From an uncultured Fretibacterium sp. (GTDB lineage Bacteria; Synergistota; Synergistia; Synergistales; Aminobacteriaceae): 64,000 bases of DNA. A model generated the notes under the pieces. The model worked only from the letters and a program-made list of their open reading frames with translations. It was not told the origin of the DNA and ran no database searches. Numbering within the stretch: the first letter of the stretch is position 1; each line of letters begins with the position of its first letter. The position numbers and the translations under genes were made by a program. Of the stretch, positions 45,601 to 54,135 are shown piece after piece. Location of the stretch: positions 123,381 to 187,380 of the forward strand of contig CAMHMH010000005.1 of NCBI GenBank assembly GCA_946186205.1, read 5' to 3'.

Positions 45601-45731
45601 CCTGATTCGCTTCCGAGTGCTATTAGTTCTTCCTCGCACCTGAGAAGCAAGCCGGATGTTTTGCGTCCGTCCGGCATCAACATAATCTCGACATATTTTC
45701 CGAGATACTGTTCAATATTCTTGCGTTCCAA
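42639..45731 (-). CDS. Large RNA-binding-like protein: LSM-like N-terminus, two cold-shock-like domains, HEPN-like C-terminus
   Basis: 1030 residues with no signal peptide or membrane helix. Residues 1-60 resemble an LSM/SH3-type barrel (GKYVEIMLMPDGRKTSGLLL). Two cold-shock/OB-like segments follow, KLYGFIKCP...SVFVHLNQV at about 357-430 and FGKVRTKDRNLFTF...FLEVEP at about 460-525. The rest is mostly helical. The last 110 residues resemble a Swt1-type HEPN domain with R996-x4-H1001 (RDPVFH), the spacing of the HEPN RNase motif. The whole looks like an RNA-binding, possibly RNA-cutting factor. No family name is recognised. It is 21 bp behind purL on the same strand and probably co-transcribed. 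Confidence 0.65.
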   Translation of the reverse strand: MERKNIEQYLGKYVEIMLMPDGRKTSGLLLRCEEELIALGSESGEALYVYPMIWGISPLAKSPAQFQPPAIPAAPVYIPAHHAAEIKPSAPAVSFIDELDECYDDIESKLEGYTLSADYVRKFKTDRQDKVQTALESILTKYSYAVKVQEDRPYSMRMRQISDEAKNLWRSNKSSIAASEVYGFILYLMGENAKSVKTFMGVHDFRAAFTASTSAANRMLAAACLIVSEPLTPKNFAVLLKLEPPQVNALLRWVIDSVILNSDYPEDYREFCFKAVCSVSWKFLEYQIKALPDKETLNTQANIDALREWLETQPTDSKIIDDALRISDKANIVVRKEPEMKRIDWKTQRFEGDFDYFNPNRDKLYGFIKCPILKKYNIPLRSEGSVFVHLNQVEDRVLRRKLLTCGKMKPMIRVTFRLGNNIEGPAAYDVKEKTEEIPSLSVDVMSVLSEEGEIEFFMRYNDPPFGKVRTKDRNLFTFNEKNIIDPLLAVFLEVEPSAEGHPVRFTRSMNDSGKIQIQNVESAVPFPEEKIKAWENSGLIKKARERLNAFKPAGDSEGDSIPDIPDDIDPEIEMLITRGYVPLDPYTPESKGHNNSPQASQEFLPKKASVPETFSELPKFLQDKIMSIPTNGKYSSAYLTDSFYAKGHFREVRADYLSMVSRFNNDDSSLTNAERAERCFVMARYVYNFFLFADEDDKRQYPASEEDNIRIMAYKGLEYLLYSQLDGASKDDSNYDTARRYCLLRIADEIQETRRIDSNNAWLRIYIYSYFVNGLHFHSSSGKWSAQKFSLSGCSLLDINDFGKFFEGLLTLAYLAGAEVILPTLKALLQSLEYSGSLLAKLGLGADVFSHENADAEILSSFQKVLDEYDGKKRDILIQDAEVKLSPELLRILSVQKMIVRLMKDELTRILNATPETLDEALKKANPILGSEEYANSLEKTKRKYNPEAGLLDVLPINVLGAVMRNYWSECFGKYFGNKPYSSYWRDKFAKLQWVRDPVFHAHPEYIKDEDIEEAKSVCLEITECLSVKK

Positions 45732-45752
45732 AGATTACCATCTCCATTAATT

Positions 45753-48700
45753 TTATTTTGCGAAATATTTACAGGCCCCCTCAAAAAATTTCATGCTGTA
45801 ATTTCCCGGGACATTCCTGTAAAGATTCTCCCCTGCGCGTTCTATATGACCCATACGCCCGATTATTCTCCCGTCCGGTGAAGTGATGCATTCAACAGCG
45901 TATTGAGATCCTGACGGGTTGTCATGAGTCAGCATTGACGGTTTGCCGTTCTCGCCGCAATACTGCCCGGCAATCTGGCCATTTCTCATGAGCCGTGAAA
46001 ATTCTGACTCGCTGCAAATGAATCTTCCCTCGCCGTGTGAGATCGGTATCGAGTACACATCACCCCTTTCAGTCAAGCTCATCCACGGAGAATTATTGCT
46101 CACGACAACAGAGCGTATTATTCTCGACTGATGCCGCCCGATTCGGTTGAATGTCAAAGTTGCTGACAGCTCAGAAGGCTTCACGAACCGGCCATGAGGC
46201 AATAACCCCGTTTTGATTAATGCCTGGAAGCCGTTGCAGATTCCGCAGACAAGTCCGCCCCTCTCGTCAATCAATTCTTCAACAGCACTCCGCACTTCAG
46301 GACTCCGCAAGAAGATCGCAATGAATTTCCCGCTTCCGTCAGGCTCATCACCGTTTGAGAATCCTCCGGGAATGATTAGAGCTTGCGAATCTCTCAGTGC
46401 CTTTGCGAATCTCAGCGCAGAATCCTTCATCATGTCCGGCGTTAATGAGCGCACTACAAAAATTTGCGCGTTTCCTCCGGCCTTGCTTACGGCTCTTGCT
46501 GTCTCGTACTCGCAGTTAGTCCCCGCAAAAACTGGTATCAAGAATTTTGCGCGCTTCACGGGGTTATGCGGGTATGCTGCTCTTTGGTTGTCAAAAATTG
46601 GGGTAACGTTCGGAATCTCTTCTGGCTCTTTCGTTGATGACGGGAATATTTCAGCCATACGGGAATCATACACCTTTTCGGCCTCTGATAAAAGAATTTT
46701 CACACTATTTGCGATTATTGCAGGCTCATCAATCACGCGACCTATAACAGGATAACCGAACGAATCATCTTCAACCTCTGCGACAAAGACTCCGCGACTC
46801 ACTTCCGGGACGTTCGAGAACTCAAAGCCTAAATTATTTCCGAGGCACATGCGGAATATCTCCGGCTCGATTCCGTCAGACGAAACGAGAGAACACGCAA
46901 GAATTTTCCCCTGCTCATTCATGGCTTTGATGTCAGCAAAAATTTTCAGCATTGAGTCTTTCACAGGGAGTCCGCGAGAGTCATATTCAGGCTTAAGGAT
47001 TATGACCTTTGAGCCGGGCCGCTTGAACTCAGGCGATATGATTCGGTTCACGTTTGAGACCGAGACAGCAAACGCCACCAAAGTCGGAGGGACATCGAGT
47101 CTTTCTCCGTCAGCAGTCGTGAATGTACCGCTCATTGAGTCCTTGCCTCCTATTGCGCCGACTCCGTAATCAATTTGCGCCTTCAACGCTCCCAATAACG
47201 CGCCGAAAGGTAGCCCCCATCTTTGCGGGTCATTCTCAGGCTTGCCGAAATATTCCTGAAGAGTCAGCCAGCAATGACTCAAATCTCCTCCGCCCGCCAC
47301 AATCCTGCACAATGACTCAAGCACCGCTATATATGCTCCGTCAAAAGGCGACTGCCCAGACAAGAACGGATCAAAGCCATACGACATTAGCGAGCATGTA
47401 TCAGTCTCACGCATGGCAGGAATTTTCGCGCACATGGCCATGATTGGAGTCTTCTGATATTTTCCCCCGAAAGGCATCAGCACAGTATGACCGCCGACAG
47501 TTGAGTCGAATCTCTCAGAGAGTCCGCGAGTCGAACACGCATTAAGATCCGCGAGGCATCCGGGAAATTCTGAGCGTGAAATTTTTGCGTGTGATTTGGG
47601 ATTCACTTTCACCGTGATGTGCCGGGCTGCTCCGTTCGTGTTGATGAAAGCCCGCGAGATGTTTACGGTTTCTTTTCCGCGCCAGGTCATTCGCATTCTT
47701 CCTGAGTCATTAACCTTTGCGATTACGGTTGCTTCTACGTCCTCTGAAAGCGCGAGTGCTTTAACCCTCTCTACATTCTCAGGTGAAATCACGACGGCCA
47801 TTCTCTCTTGGGACTCGCTCACTGCAATTTCTGTGCCGTCAAGCCCGGAATATTTCAGCGGAACAGCGTCAAGATTTATGTCGAGTCCGTCAGCCAGTTC
47901 ACCAACCGCGACGCTGACTCCTCCTGCCCCGAAATCATTGCAGCGTTTTATGAGCCTCGTAAATTCGGGATTCCTGAAGAGACGCTGTAACTTTCTTTCC
48001 TCTGGCGCGTTGCCTTTCTGGACTTCAGCCCCGCAAGTGTCGAGTGATTTTGCGGTGTGTGAGACTGAAGACCCTGTTGCCCCTCCGATTCCGTCCCGGC
48101 CTGTTCTGCCTCCTAACAATAAAACAATGTCGCCCGGCTTGGGACTCTCGCGGATAACGTCTGACTCTTTCACGGCTGCTATTACTGCTCCGATTTCGAG
48201 TCGCTTTGCCCTGTAGCCCTCGTGATAAAATTCCTTCACTATTCCTGTTGGCAGTCCGATTTGATTCCCGTATGAGCTGTAACCCTGAGCGGCTTTCGTT
48301 ATGATTGTGCGCTGGGGGAGCTTGCCAGGCAATGTGGACTCAAACGGACTCGCAGCACCTGTGACTCTCATGGCCTGATAGACGTATGCGCGACCTGAAA
48401 GAGGGTCTCTTATCGCACCGCCGATACATGTCGCGGCACCTCCGAAAGGCTCGATCTCTGTCGGGTGATTGTGAGTCTCGTTCTTGAAGAGAAGCAGCCA
48501 TTTTTCACCGTCAACATTTATCCTTACTGTGCAGGCGTTATTTTCCTCGCTGTCGTAAATGTCATTGAGGAGTCCTTTTGACCGCAAATATTTCGCGCCT
48601 ATCGTGGCAATGTCCATCAGAGTAACAGGACGAGAGTCAGAATATCCCAGCTCTTTGCGCATTGTCATGTATTGTTCGTAAGCAGACTTCACAGAATCGT

Positions 48701-49412
48701 CGAGGATTTCCGCGCCGTCAATCTGAGTCGTGAATGTCGTGTGCCTGCAATGATCGCTCCAGTAAGTATCAAGCACTTTGATTTCGGACTGAGTCGGCTT
48801 TCGTCCTTCGTCATCAAAATATTTCTTTACGCATAATAGATCTTCACTGCTCATTGCGAGTCCTTGAAGTCTCATTACGTCATCGATATTCTTCACGTCA
48901 TCAGGAACGGGATAATCAGTATCAAGCGATTCATATTCACCGATTTGTGCCTCGCGAGCTTCGACGGGGTTAATGAGATGTTTTTTCACGGCCATGAAGT
49001 CGGACGTTTCACCGTAAAACAAGTAGACTCTCGCTGTCCTTATCAGCGGCCTGAAACCTAACAGCAATCCCGCGCACTGCATTGCGGAGTCTGCTCTCTG
49101 GTCGTACTGGCCCGGAAGAAATTCGACAGCAAGGACATAATCAGCGTCATTCGGAATCTCCGTCAGCACATTGTCCGTGAAAGGCTCTGCGAAAATTGAG
49201 TCTCTGCATTCCTCAAGCTGTGAGTCGGTCAGGCCCTGAACATCATAGCGGCTGAGTATGCGCAAGTTTGTGATTGACTCAGAACCTTTGAGGGATTGTA
49301 TTTCTGCGAGGAGTGATAACGCTTCGGGACTGTGCGAGTCTTTGCGCTCCGTGTAAATTCTGTGTACCAAGTTGATGCCTCCATGTGGAATATTTTGCGC
49401 TAAGTTTAACAT
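45753..49412 (-). CDS. purL: Phosphoribosylformylglycinamidine synthase, single chain
   Basis: 1219 residues. The N-terminal PurS-like region, two PurL repeats with SDHCRHTTF (near 226) and NETHNHPTEIEPFGGAATC, and a C-terminal glutaminase domain (from about 965) with PGGFSNGDEP and the catalytic Cys in CGICNGFQAL (about 1060). It makes FGAM from FGAR, glutamine and ATP in purine synthesis. The length and motifs fit the clostridial-type fused enzyme. A DNA-level start at 49412 gives MLNLAQNIPHGG. No other pur gene is adjacent. Confidence 0.95.
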   Translation of the reverse strand: MLNLAQNIPHGGINLVHRIYTERKDSHSPEALSLLAEIQSLKGSESITNLRILSRYDVQGLTDSQLEECRDSIFAEPFTDNVLTEIPNDADYVLAVEFLPGQYDQRADSAMQCAGLLLGFRPLIRTARVYLFYGETSDFMAVKKHLINPVEAREAQIGEYESLDTDYPVPDDVKNIDDVMRLQGLAMSSEDLLCVKKYFDDEGRKPTQSEIKVLDTYWSDHCRHTTFTTQIDGAEILDDSVKSAYEQYMTMRKELGYSDSRPVTLMDIATIGAKYLRSKGLLNDIYDSEENNACTVRINVDGEKWLLLFKNETHNHPTEIEPFGGAATCIGGAIRDPLSGRAYVYQAMRVTGAASPFESTLPGKLPQRTIITKAAQGYSSYGNQIGLPTGIVKEFYHEGYRAKRLEIGAVIAAVKESDVIRESPKPGDIVLLLGGRTGRDGIGGATGSSVSHTAKSLDTCGAEVQKGNAPEERKLQRLFRNPEFTRLIKRCNDFGAGGVSVAVGELADGLDINLDAVPLKYSGLDGTEIAVSESQERMAVVISPENVERVKALALSEDVEATVIAKVNDSGRMRMTWRGKETVNISRAFINTNGAARHITVKVNPKSHAKISRSEFPGCLADLNACSTRGLSERFDSTVGGHTVLMPFGGKYQKTPIMAMCAKIPAMRETDTCSLMSYGFDPFLSGQSPFDGAYIAVLESLCRIVAGGGDLSHCWLTLQEYFGKPENDPQRWGLPFGALLGALKAQIDYGVGAIGGKDSMSGTFTTADGERLDVPPTLVAFAVSVSNVNRIISPEFKRPGSKVIILKPEYDSRGLPVKDSMLKIFADIKAMNEQGKILACSLVSSDGIEPEIFRMCLGNNLGFEFSNVPEVSRGVFVAEVEDDSFGYPVIGRVIDEPAIIANSVKILLSEAEKVYDSRMAEIFPSSTKEPEEIPNVTPIFDNQRAAYPHNPVKRAKFLIPVFAGTNCEYETARAVSKAGGNAQIFVVRSLTPDMMKDSALRFAKALRDSQALIIPGGFSNGDEPDGSGKFIAIFLRSPEVRSAVEELIDERGGLVCGICNGFQALIKTGLLPHGRFVKPSELSATLTFNRIGRHQSRIIRSVVVSNNSPWMSLTERGDVYSIPISHGEGRFICSESEFSRLMRNGQIAGQYCGENGKPSMLTHDNPSGSQYAVECITSPDGRIIGRMGHIERAGENLYRNVPGNYSMKFFEGACKYFAK

Positions 49413-49599
49413 GCAGGCATTTATTCCTGAGAGTGATATATGGTGCGTGAATTTTTGGGATTTGACTCAGCGGTGAAGTTTTTATATCAAAAATTTACCT
49501 GACGGCTATAAAATGTGAGGGCATTCAGGCAAATTAATCTTGAAGACTCAACACTGCGGTGCGCAATGCCGAGAATGACAAGCAGATAACGCTTCAGAC
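49413..49599. other. Intergenic stretch upstream of purL
   Basis: No gene, clear promoter or terminator could be supported in these 187 bp. Confidence 0.5.
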
Positions 49600-49758
49600 T
49601 TAGAACAGCTGCGAGATTAAGTATGCTGCAGTAACAACAGCTCCCGATACGTAAGCAAACATCTTGTAGACCTTCATAGCATTGTCGTAAACCGTCTCAG
49701 ATGAACAAGCGGGAGAATCAATTTTTTTGCGTACAAAACGCCCGTATAACCTTTTCAT
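49600..49758 (-). CDS. Small basic membrane protein, 52 residues
   Basis: Not recognised. A basic N-terminus (MKRLYGRFVRKK) and a single hydrophobic helix near the C-terminus (about 30-49). The ATG at 49758 follows AAGGGAG, and a good promoter (TTGATT, 17 bp, TATAAT) lies upstream on the minus strand. Its own promoter and ribosome site argue that it is real. Function unknown. Confidence 0.65.
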   Translation of the reverse strand: MKRLYGRFVRKKIDSPACSSETVYDNAMKVYKMFAYVSGAVVTAAYLISQLF

Positions 49759-49804
49759 AGCATGGACTCCCTTTCTCATTGCATTTGTTTTTGTGGATGT
49801 GCGA

Positions 49805-49833
49805 ATTATACTGAAATTTACGCAGCGAATCAA
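49805..49833 (-). promoter_or_regulatory. Promoter of the 52-residue membrane protein gene
   Basis: Minus strand: TTGATT (49828-49833), 17-bp spacer, TATAAT (49805-49810). It is divergent from the sbcD promoter. Confidence 0.65.
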
Positions 49834-49852
49834 GAAAAATTTTCTGTGCTAA

Positions 49853-49858
49853 TATAAT
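49853..49858 (+). promoter_or_regulatory. -10 box for sbcDC
   Basis: TATAAT inside TGTGCTAATATAATC, 26 bp before the sbcD start. The -35 region is weak (TCAAGA). Confidence 0.45.
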
Positions 49859-49883
49859 CTCATCCCTCATAAAAGGAGTGTTT

Positions 49884-51101
49884 ATGCACTTGCGAATCTT
49901 ACACACATCAGACTGGCACATAGGCAGGAAACTTAAAGAGCATGACCGCGCCGAAGAGTTTCGGAAATTTTTTGCGTGGCTCGGAGACGTTATAGCCCGT
50001 GAAAATATTGATGCCCTCATCGTATCGGGAGATATTTTTGACACGCGCAGCCCTTCAGCAGAAGCACAAGAGATCTATTATTCATTCCTCGCTGAGGTCT
50101 CCGGGAAGTCATGTCGGCATGTCGTAATCACATCAGGCAATCACGACTCAGCAGCATTCATTGACGCGCCCTCAAAGATTATGAGCCGACTCGAAATTCA
50201 TCTTGTGGGACGCTCGCGGGATGACGAAATCATTACCCTCAAAGATGAATCAGGAAGCCCGGAAATGATCGTATGTGCCGTGCCTTTCCTCAGGGATAAA
50301 GACTTGAGGACGGTAAAAGCTGAGGACACATTCACGGACGTTGAGCGGCAAATCAAAACGGGGATAAAGAATCATTACGCCGAAATATTTTCACGCGCTC
50401 TTGAGACTCGCGGCGACAATGACATACCTATAGTTGCGACGGGTCATTTGTTCCTTGAGGCCGAGACAACGAGAGCTGACGAGGGAGAGCACTCACTCTA
50501 CGTAGGGACGGCGATAAAAGTCGGGACTGACATTTTCCCGGAGGATATAGCGTATGTCGCATTAGGTCATCTTCATTCACCGCAGAAAATCGGACGGCCT
50601 AACATACGTTACAGCGGTTCGCCTGTCTATATGTCGTTCGGGGAATTGGGAGTCACAAAGACTGTGAGCGTTGTTGATTTCGACGGGAAGAATTTTGCGG
50701 GAGTGCGTGAGATTGATATACCTGTCTTTCAGGAGATGGCGAGAGTCTCGGGGGACATGGCCGGGATTGAGAGCGGTATACGGGAGCTCGTCAGCAAAAA
50801 TAAATCAGTGTGGCTTGAAGTTATTTACACGGGAGATGTGCGGCCTGCTGACATTCAGAAGGAGCTTTCAGACTTGGTGAAGGACTCAGCCGTTGAGATA
50901 CTCAGCATCATAGACAAGATGAACTATAAGATACCGGGAGACGGCGCGAATGATTTTGACGGTAAAATTCTCAGCGACATTGAACCCCTCAGAATGTTTG
51001 AACGACTCATGACAAGCAAAGACGTTCCGGAAGAAAAGCAAGACAAAATGAAGCAGCTTTACAGGGAAATATTGCAGGAAGTCAGAGCGGAGGAAAAATA
51101 A
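49884..51101 (+). CDS. sbcD: Exonuclease SbcD (Mre11-type nuclease)
   Basis: 405 residues with the metallophosphoesterase motifs ILHTSDWHIG, IVSGDIFD, SGNHDS and GHLHSP in order. With SbcC it opens hairpins and processes DNA ends. The ATG at 49884 follows AAAAGGAG; a GTG at 49878 is part of that site. It is 2 bp from sbcC. Confidence 0.95.
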   Translation: MHLRILHTSDWHIGRKLKEHDRAEEFRKFFAWLGDVIARENIDALIVSGDIFDTRSPSAEAQEIYYSFLAEVSGKSCRHVVITSGNHDSAAFIDAPSKIMSRLEIHLVGRSRDDEIITLKDESGSPEMIVCAVPFLRDKDLRTVKAEDTFTDVERQIKTGIKNHYAEIFSRALETRGDNDIPIVATGHLFLEAETTRADEGEHSLYVGTAIKVGTDIFPEDIAYVALGHLHSPQKIGRPNIRYSGSPVYMSFGELGVTKTVSVVDFDGKNFAGVREIDIPVFQEMARVSGDMAGIESGIRELVSKNKSVWLEVIYTGDVRPADIQKELSDLVKDSAVEILSIIDKMNYKIPGDGANDFDGKILSDIEPLRMFERLMTSKDVPEEKQDKMKQLYREILQEVRAEEK

Positions 51102-51103
51102 TC

Positions 51104-53815
51104 ATGAAGATACTGGCAATCACACTGACGAATCTTAATTCACTTCGCGGAACATGGACGATAAATCTTGAGGATAAAGCGTACACATCAGCCGGGATTT
51201 TCGCGGTTACAGGGCCTACGGGAGCAGGAAAGACTACAATATTTGACGCGGTATGCCTCGCGCTTTACGCAAAGACTCCGAGGCTCGGAAAAATTGAGGG
51301 CCAGAATAACGAAATCATGTCAAAGCACACTGACAACTGCATGGCAAAGGTGAAATTCGAGTCCAACAAGACAATTTATATCTGCGAATGGATGCAGTAC
51401 AGAGCAAGGGGCAAACTCCAGACCAAGCACACAATATCATCAGACGGAAAACAGCTCAACGAAACAAACAGGCTCTCAGAAACATTAGACCTTGTAGAGA
51501 AAATAACGGGGATGGATTTCGGGCGATTCGTTCAGGCTATGCTGCTTGAACAGGGAGGCTTCGACAGATTCCTTAACGCCGGGAAAAGTGAACGCGCTGA
51601 AGTCTTAGAGCTTATCACAGGAACAGGAATATACAGCACAATCTCACAGCATGTTTATGAGCGCAACAGGAGGGAACATGAATCACTTGAAGCAAAACGA
51701 AAGGAGCTTGAGACAGAACAGACTCGTTTTGCCGGAATGAGTGAAGAGAGTTTGCAGTCAGAAATTTCACGCAAGGAAGAAGAAATCTCACAGGCAGAGT
51801 CAGAGCACGAGTCAACCCAAAAATTATTGGCGTGGCACAAAGACATTGCGAGGCTGAAAAATGACATGGCCGGAGCAGAGGAGTCATTGAGGATTCACGA
51901 GAGGCGCGCAGAAAGTTTCGAGCCTGAACGGAAGATTTTAGAGCTTGCAGAAAGGGCAGTGAGTCTTGATGGCGAATACAGGACGCTAATCGCCAAACGT
52001 AATGAGAAAAATAAAGCTGCTGATGAAATTTCGAGTCTGTCAGCAAGAGTCTCAGCACAAGAATCACAATGCCGTAATATCTCGGAAGGTCTTCCCGCTC
52101 TTGAGTCTGAACTGTCGCGTCTGAAAGGAAATATAACGGATGATCCCGGCGTAATTCTTGCGAGGATCGAGTCGGCAGTGAAAGATTATGAGTCCAAGAA
52201 AAAAGATTTTGCGGAGTCTGAAATGGCATCTGACAATGCTGGCCGTGAACTGAAAGCTGCAAAAGATAATCTCAGCCAGATAGAAGCTCAGGGGAAAAAA
52301 TTGTCAGCAGAGAGAGACAGACTTGAAGAAAGACGCAGGGAGCTTCACGACAGATTCATGAGCATGGACGCAAAGACACGCGAGGCAGTATTGGATGAGG
52401 AACGCGCAAAACTTAAAGAAGGAATCCCCTGCCCTTTGTGCGGCTCAATGACTCATCCCGGAGTCGCTCATAAAGTTTCAGGCGGCGAAAATCCTGACAG
52501 CTTGTTTGCACTCAAAGCCAAACTTAACGAGGAATGCAGGAAAGCAGAAGAGGCCGTGAGAACTGCGGAACAGAAATTGCAGGAAGCTCGCGAAAAATGG
52601 CAGGCATCATGCGCGGAAAAGATGGCGGCATTCAAAAACTTCACGCGGTATGTGGAAGATTCTGTAACAAAAAAAAGAAAACTCTTAGAGGCAAAAGCAA
52701 CACTCACTGAAGCGATACGCCCGGCGGGAATCTCATTTGATGATGACACAGAAGAAATGATAACGTTCATACGCAAATGGGCAGCAAACATTAAGGCTCT
52801 CGAAGATCGCATACAGACTTCACATAATGAGATGAGCAGCATACAGGCAGTAATAAATTCTGACAGTGAGTCCATCGACGAAAAGCGCAAAACGTTTCAG
52901 GCACTCTCAGAAGAAATTGACAGACTCGAATCATCATTTGCGGACAATATGAGGAAGAAAAATTTTGACGGTGAAGAAGCATTCCGGCAGGCACTGAGTC
53001 ATTCAGGCGAGATTGAGTCATTACGGACGAAACGCGATGAGCTGTCAGCACAATCGGCCATGATTAACGGGGCATTGTCTAACATAAGGAAGCAGCTTGA
53101 GTCAAAACAGTCTGAGAATCTCACGCAGGAGTCTCCCGAAAAGATTGAAGCTCTTCACCGCGAGGAGGACTCGAAACTCAAAAGGCTTCAGCAGGAGAAA
53201 GGCATTCTGACTCAGAGACTGGCGAACGTGAAAGACAGCGCGGAGAAAGTGAAAGCTCTTCAGTCTCAGTATGACGCTCTGAAAGTTTCGTGTGATGACT
53301 GGGAAATGTTAAACGGTCTCATAGGCTCGGCAGGCGGGTACAAATTCCGGGTATACGCGCAGAAAGTAACGCTTGCCCTTGTGGTGAACAACGCAAATTT
53401 GTACCTGCAAGAAATGAATGGCCGCTACACTCTGATACTTACGCCGGAAGATGACAATCTCGGACTCAGCGTGAGGGACAGCGAACAGGCCGGAACGATT
53501 CGCCCAACGTCAAATTTGTCTGGCGGAGAGAAATTCATCATCAGCCTTGCTCTTGCTCTTGGACTCTCTCAGATCTCAGGCAGCAAAGCGCAGGTTGACT
53601 CGCTGTTCATTGATGAGGGATTCGGCTCGCTCGATGAAGACTCACTGAATGCCGCGCTCGATGCGCTCGGAGGAATCCAGCGCGAAGGAAGAATGATCGG
53701 TATCATCTCTCACGTCTCAGGCATAAGCGAACGCATACCCGCAAGGATTAATGTGATTCGCAAGTCTGAAGGCACAAGCGTTATTGAAGGCCCGGGCTGC
53801 TCATGTTCAGAATGA
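51104..53815 (+). CDS. sbcC: Exonuclease SbcC (Rad50-type ATPase)
   Basis: 903 residues. The N-terminal Walker A (VTGPTGAGKTT, about 35-45), long coiled coils, a zinc hook (CPLCG, about 442) and the C-terminal signature LSGGEKF plus Walker B (DSLFIDEGFGSLD) are all present. It is the SMC-like partner of SbcD. The C-terminus ends in a short Cys pair (GCSCSE). Confidence 0.95.
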   Translation: MKILAITLTNLNSLRGTWTINLEDKAYTSAGIFAVTGPTGAGKTTIFDAVCLALYAKTPRLGKIEGQNNEIMSKHTDNCMAKVKFESNKTIYICEWMQYRARGKLQTKHTISSDGKQLNETNRLSETLDLVEKITGMDFGRFVQAMLLEQGGFDRFLNAGKSERAEVLELITGTGIYSTISQHVYERNRREHESLEAKRKELETEQTRFAGMSEESLQSEISRKEEEISQAESEHESTQKLLAWHKDIARLKNDMAGAEESLRIHERRAESFEPERKILELAERAVSLDGEYRTLIAKRNEKNKAADEISSLSARVSAQESQCRNISEGLPALESELSRLKGNITDDPGVILARIESAVKDYESKKKDFAESEMASDNAGRELKAAKDNLSQIEAQGKKLSAERDRLEERRRELHDRFMSMDAKTREAVLDEERAKLKEGIPCPLCGSMTHPGVAHKVSGGENPDSLFALKAKLNEECRKAEEAVRTAEQKLQEAREKWQASCAEKMAAFKNFTRYVEDSVTKKRKLLEAKATLTEAIRPAGISFDDDTEEMITFIRKWAANIKALEDRIQTSHNEMSSIQAVINSDSESIDEKRKTFQALSEEIDRLESSFADNMRKKNFDGEEAFRQALSHSGEIESLRTKRDELSAQSAMINGALSNIRKQLESKQSENLTQESPEKIEALHREEDSKLKRLQQEKGILTQRLANVKDSAEKVKALQSQYDALKVSCDDWEMLNGLIGSAGGYKFRVYAQKVTLALVVNNANLYLQEMNGRYTLILTPEDDNLGLSVRDSEQAGTIRPTSNLSGGEKFIISLALALGLSQISGSKAQVDSLFIDEGFGSLDEDSLNAALDALGGIQREGRMIGIISHVSGISERIPARINVIRKSEGTSVIEGPGCSCSE

Positions 53816-53850
53816 ATCACAGGGAGTGAAGCGAAAACGTTCGTGAAAGT

Positions 53851-53879
53851 TTGACGTGATAATTTGCGCGTGATAGAAT
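53851..53879 (+). promoter_or_regulatory. Promoter of tRNA-Pro
   Basis: TTGACG (53851-53856), 17 bp, TAGAAT (53874-53879) with an upstream TG. It is the best sigma-70 type promoter in the window, 16 bp before the tRNA. Confidence 0.75.
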
Positions 53880-53894
53880 GCGTTTCGTGATTTG

Positions 53895-53972
<78 letters not shown>

Positions 53973-53982
53973 GAGACAAGAA

Positions 53983-54016
53983 GCCGGGATTCCTTTTTGG
54001 GAGTCCCGGTTTTTTG
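53983..54016 (+). terminator. Terminator after tRNA-Pro
   Basis: CCGGGA/TCCCGG stem followed by six T. Confidence 0.85.
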
Positions 54017-54054
54017 TGAAAGAAAGACTTTGAGCCGGATAAAATTCACGTGAT

Positions 54055-54081
54055 GAAATATGTTTAATATACTTCCGATAA
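54055..54081 (+). promoter_or_regulatory. Sigma-28 (FliA)-type flagellar promoter
   Basis: GAAATATG, 11 bp, TCCGATAA. The -10 differs from the GCCGATAA consensus at one base; the -35 matches TAAAGTTT in part. It lies 55 bp upstream of the flagellin start, the expected place. Confidence 0.6.
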
Positions 54082-54135
54082 TTTATAAGATTCCCAAAGC
54101 AAAGCAAAAAAAATTGAGAGCAGGTGCAAACCACG

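Noticed and set aside
47596..48216. Plus-strand frame of about 200 codons opposite purL
   Set aside because: Shadow frame across conserved PurL motifs; no independent signals.
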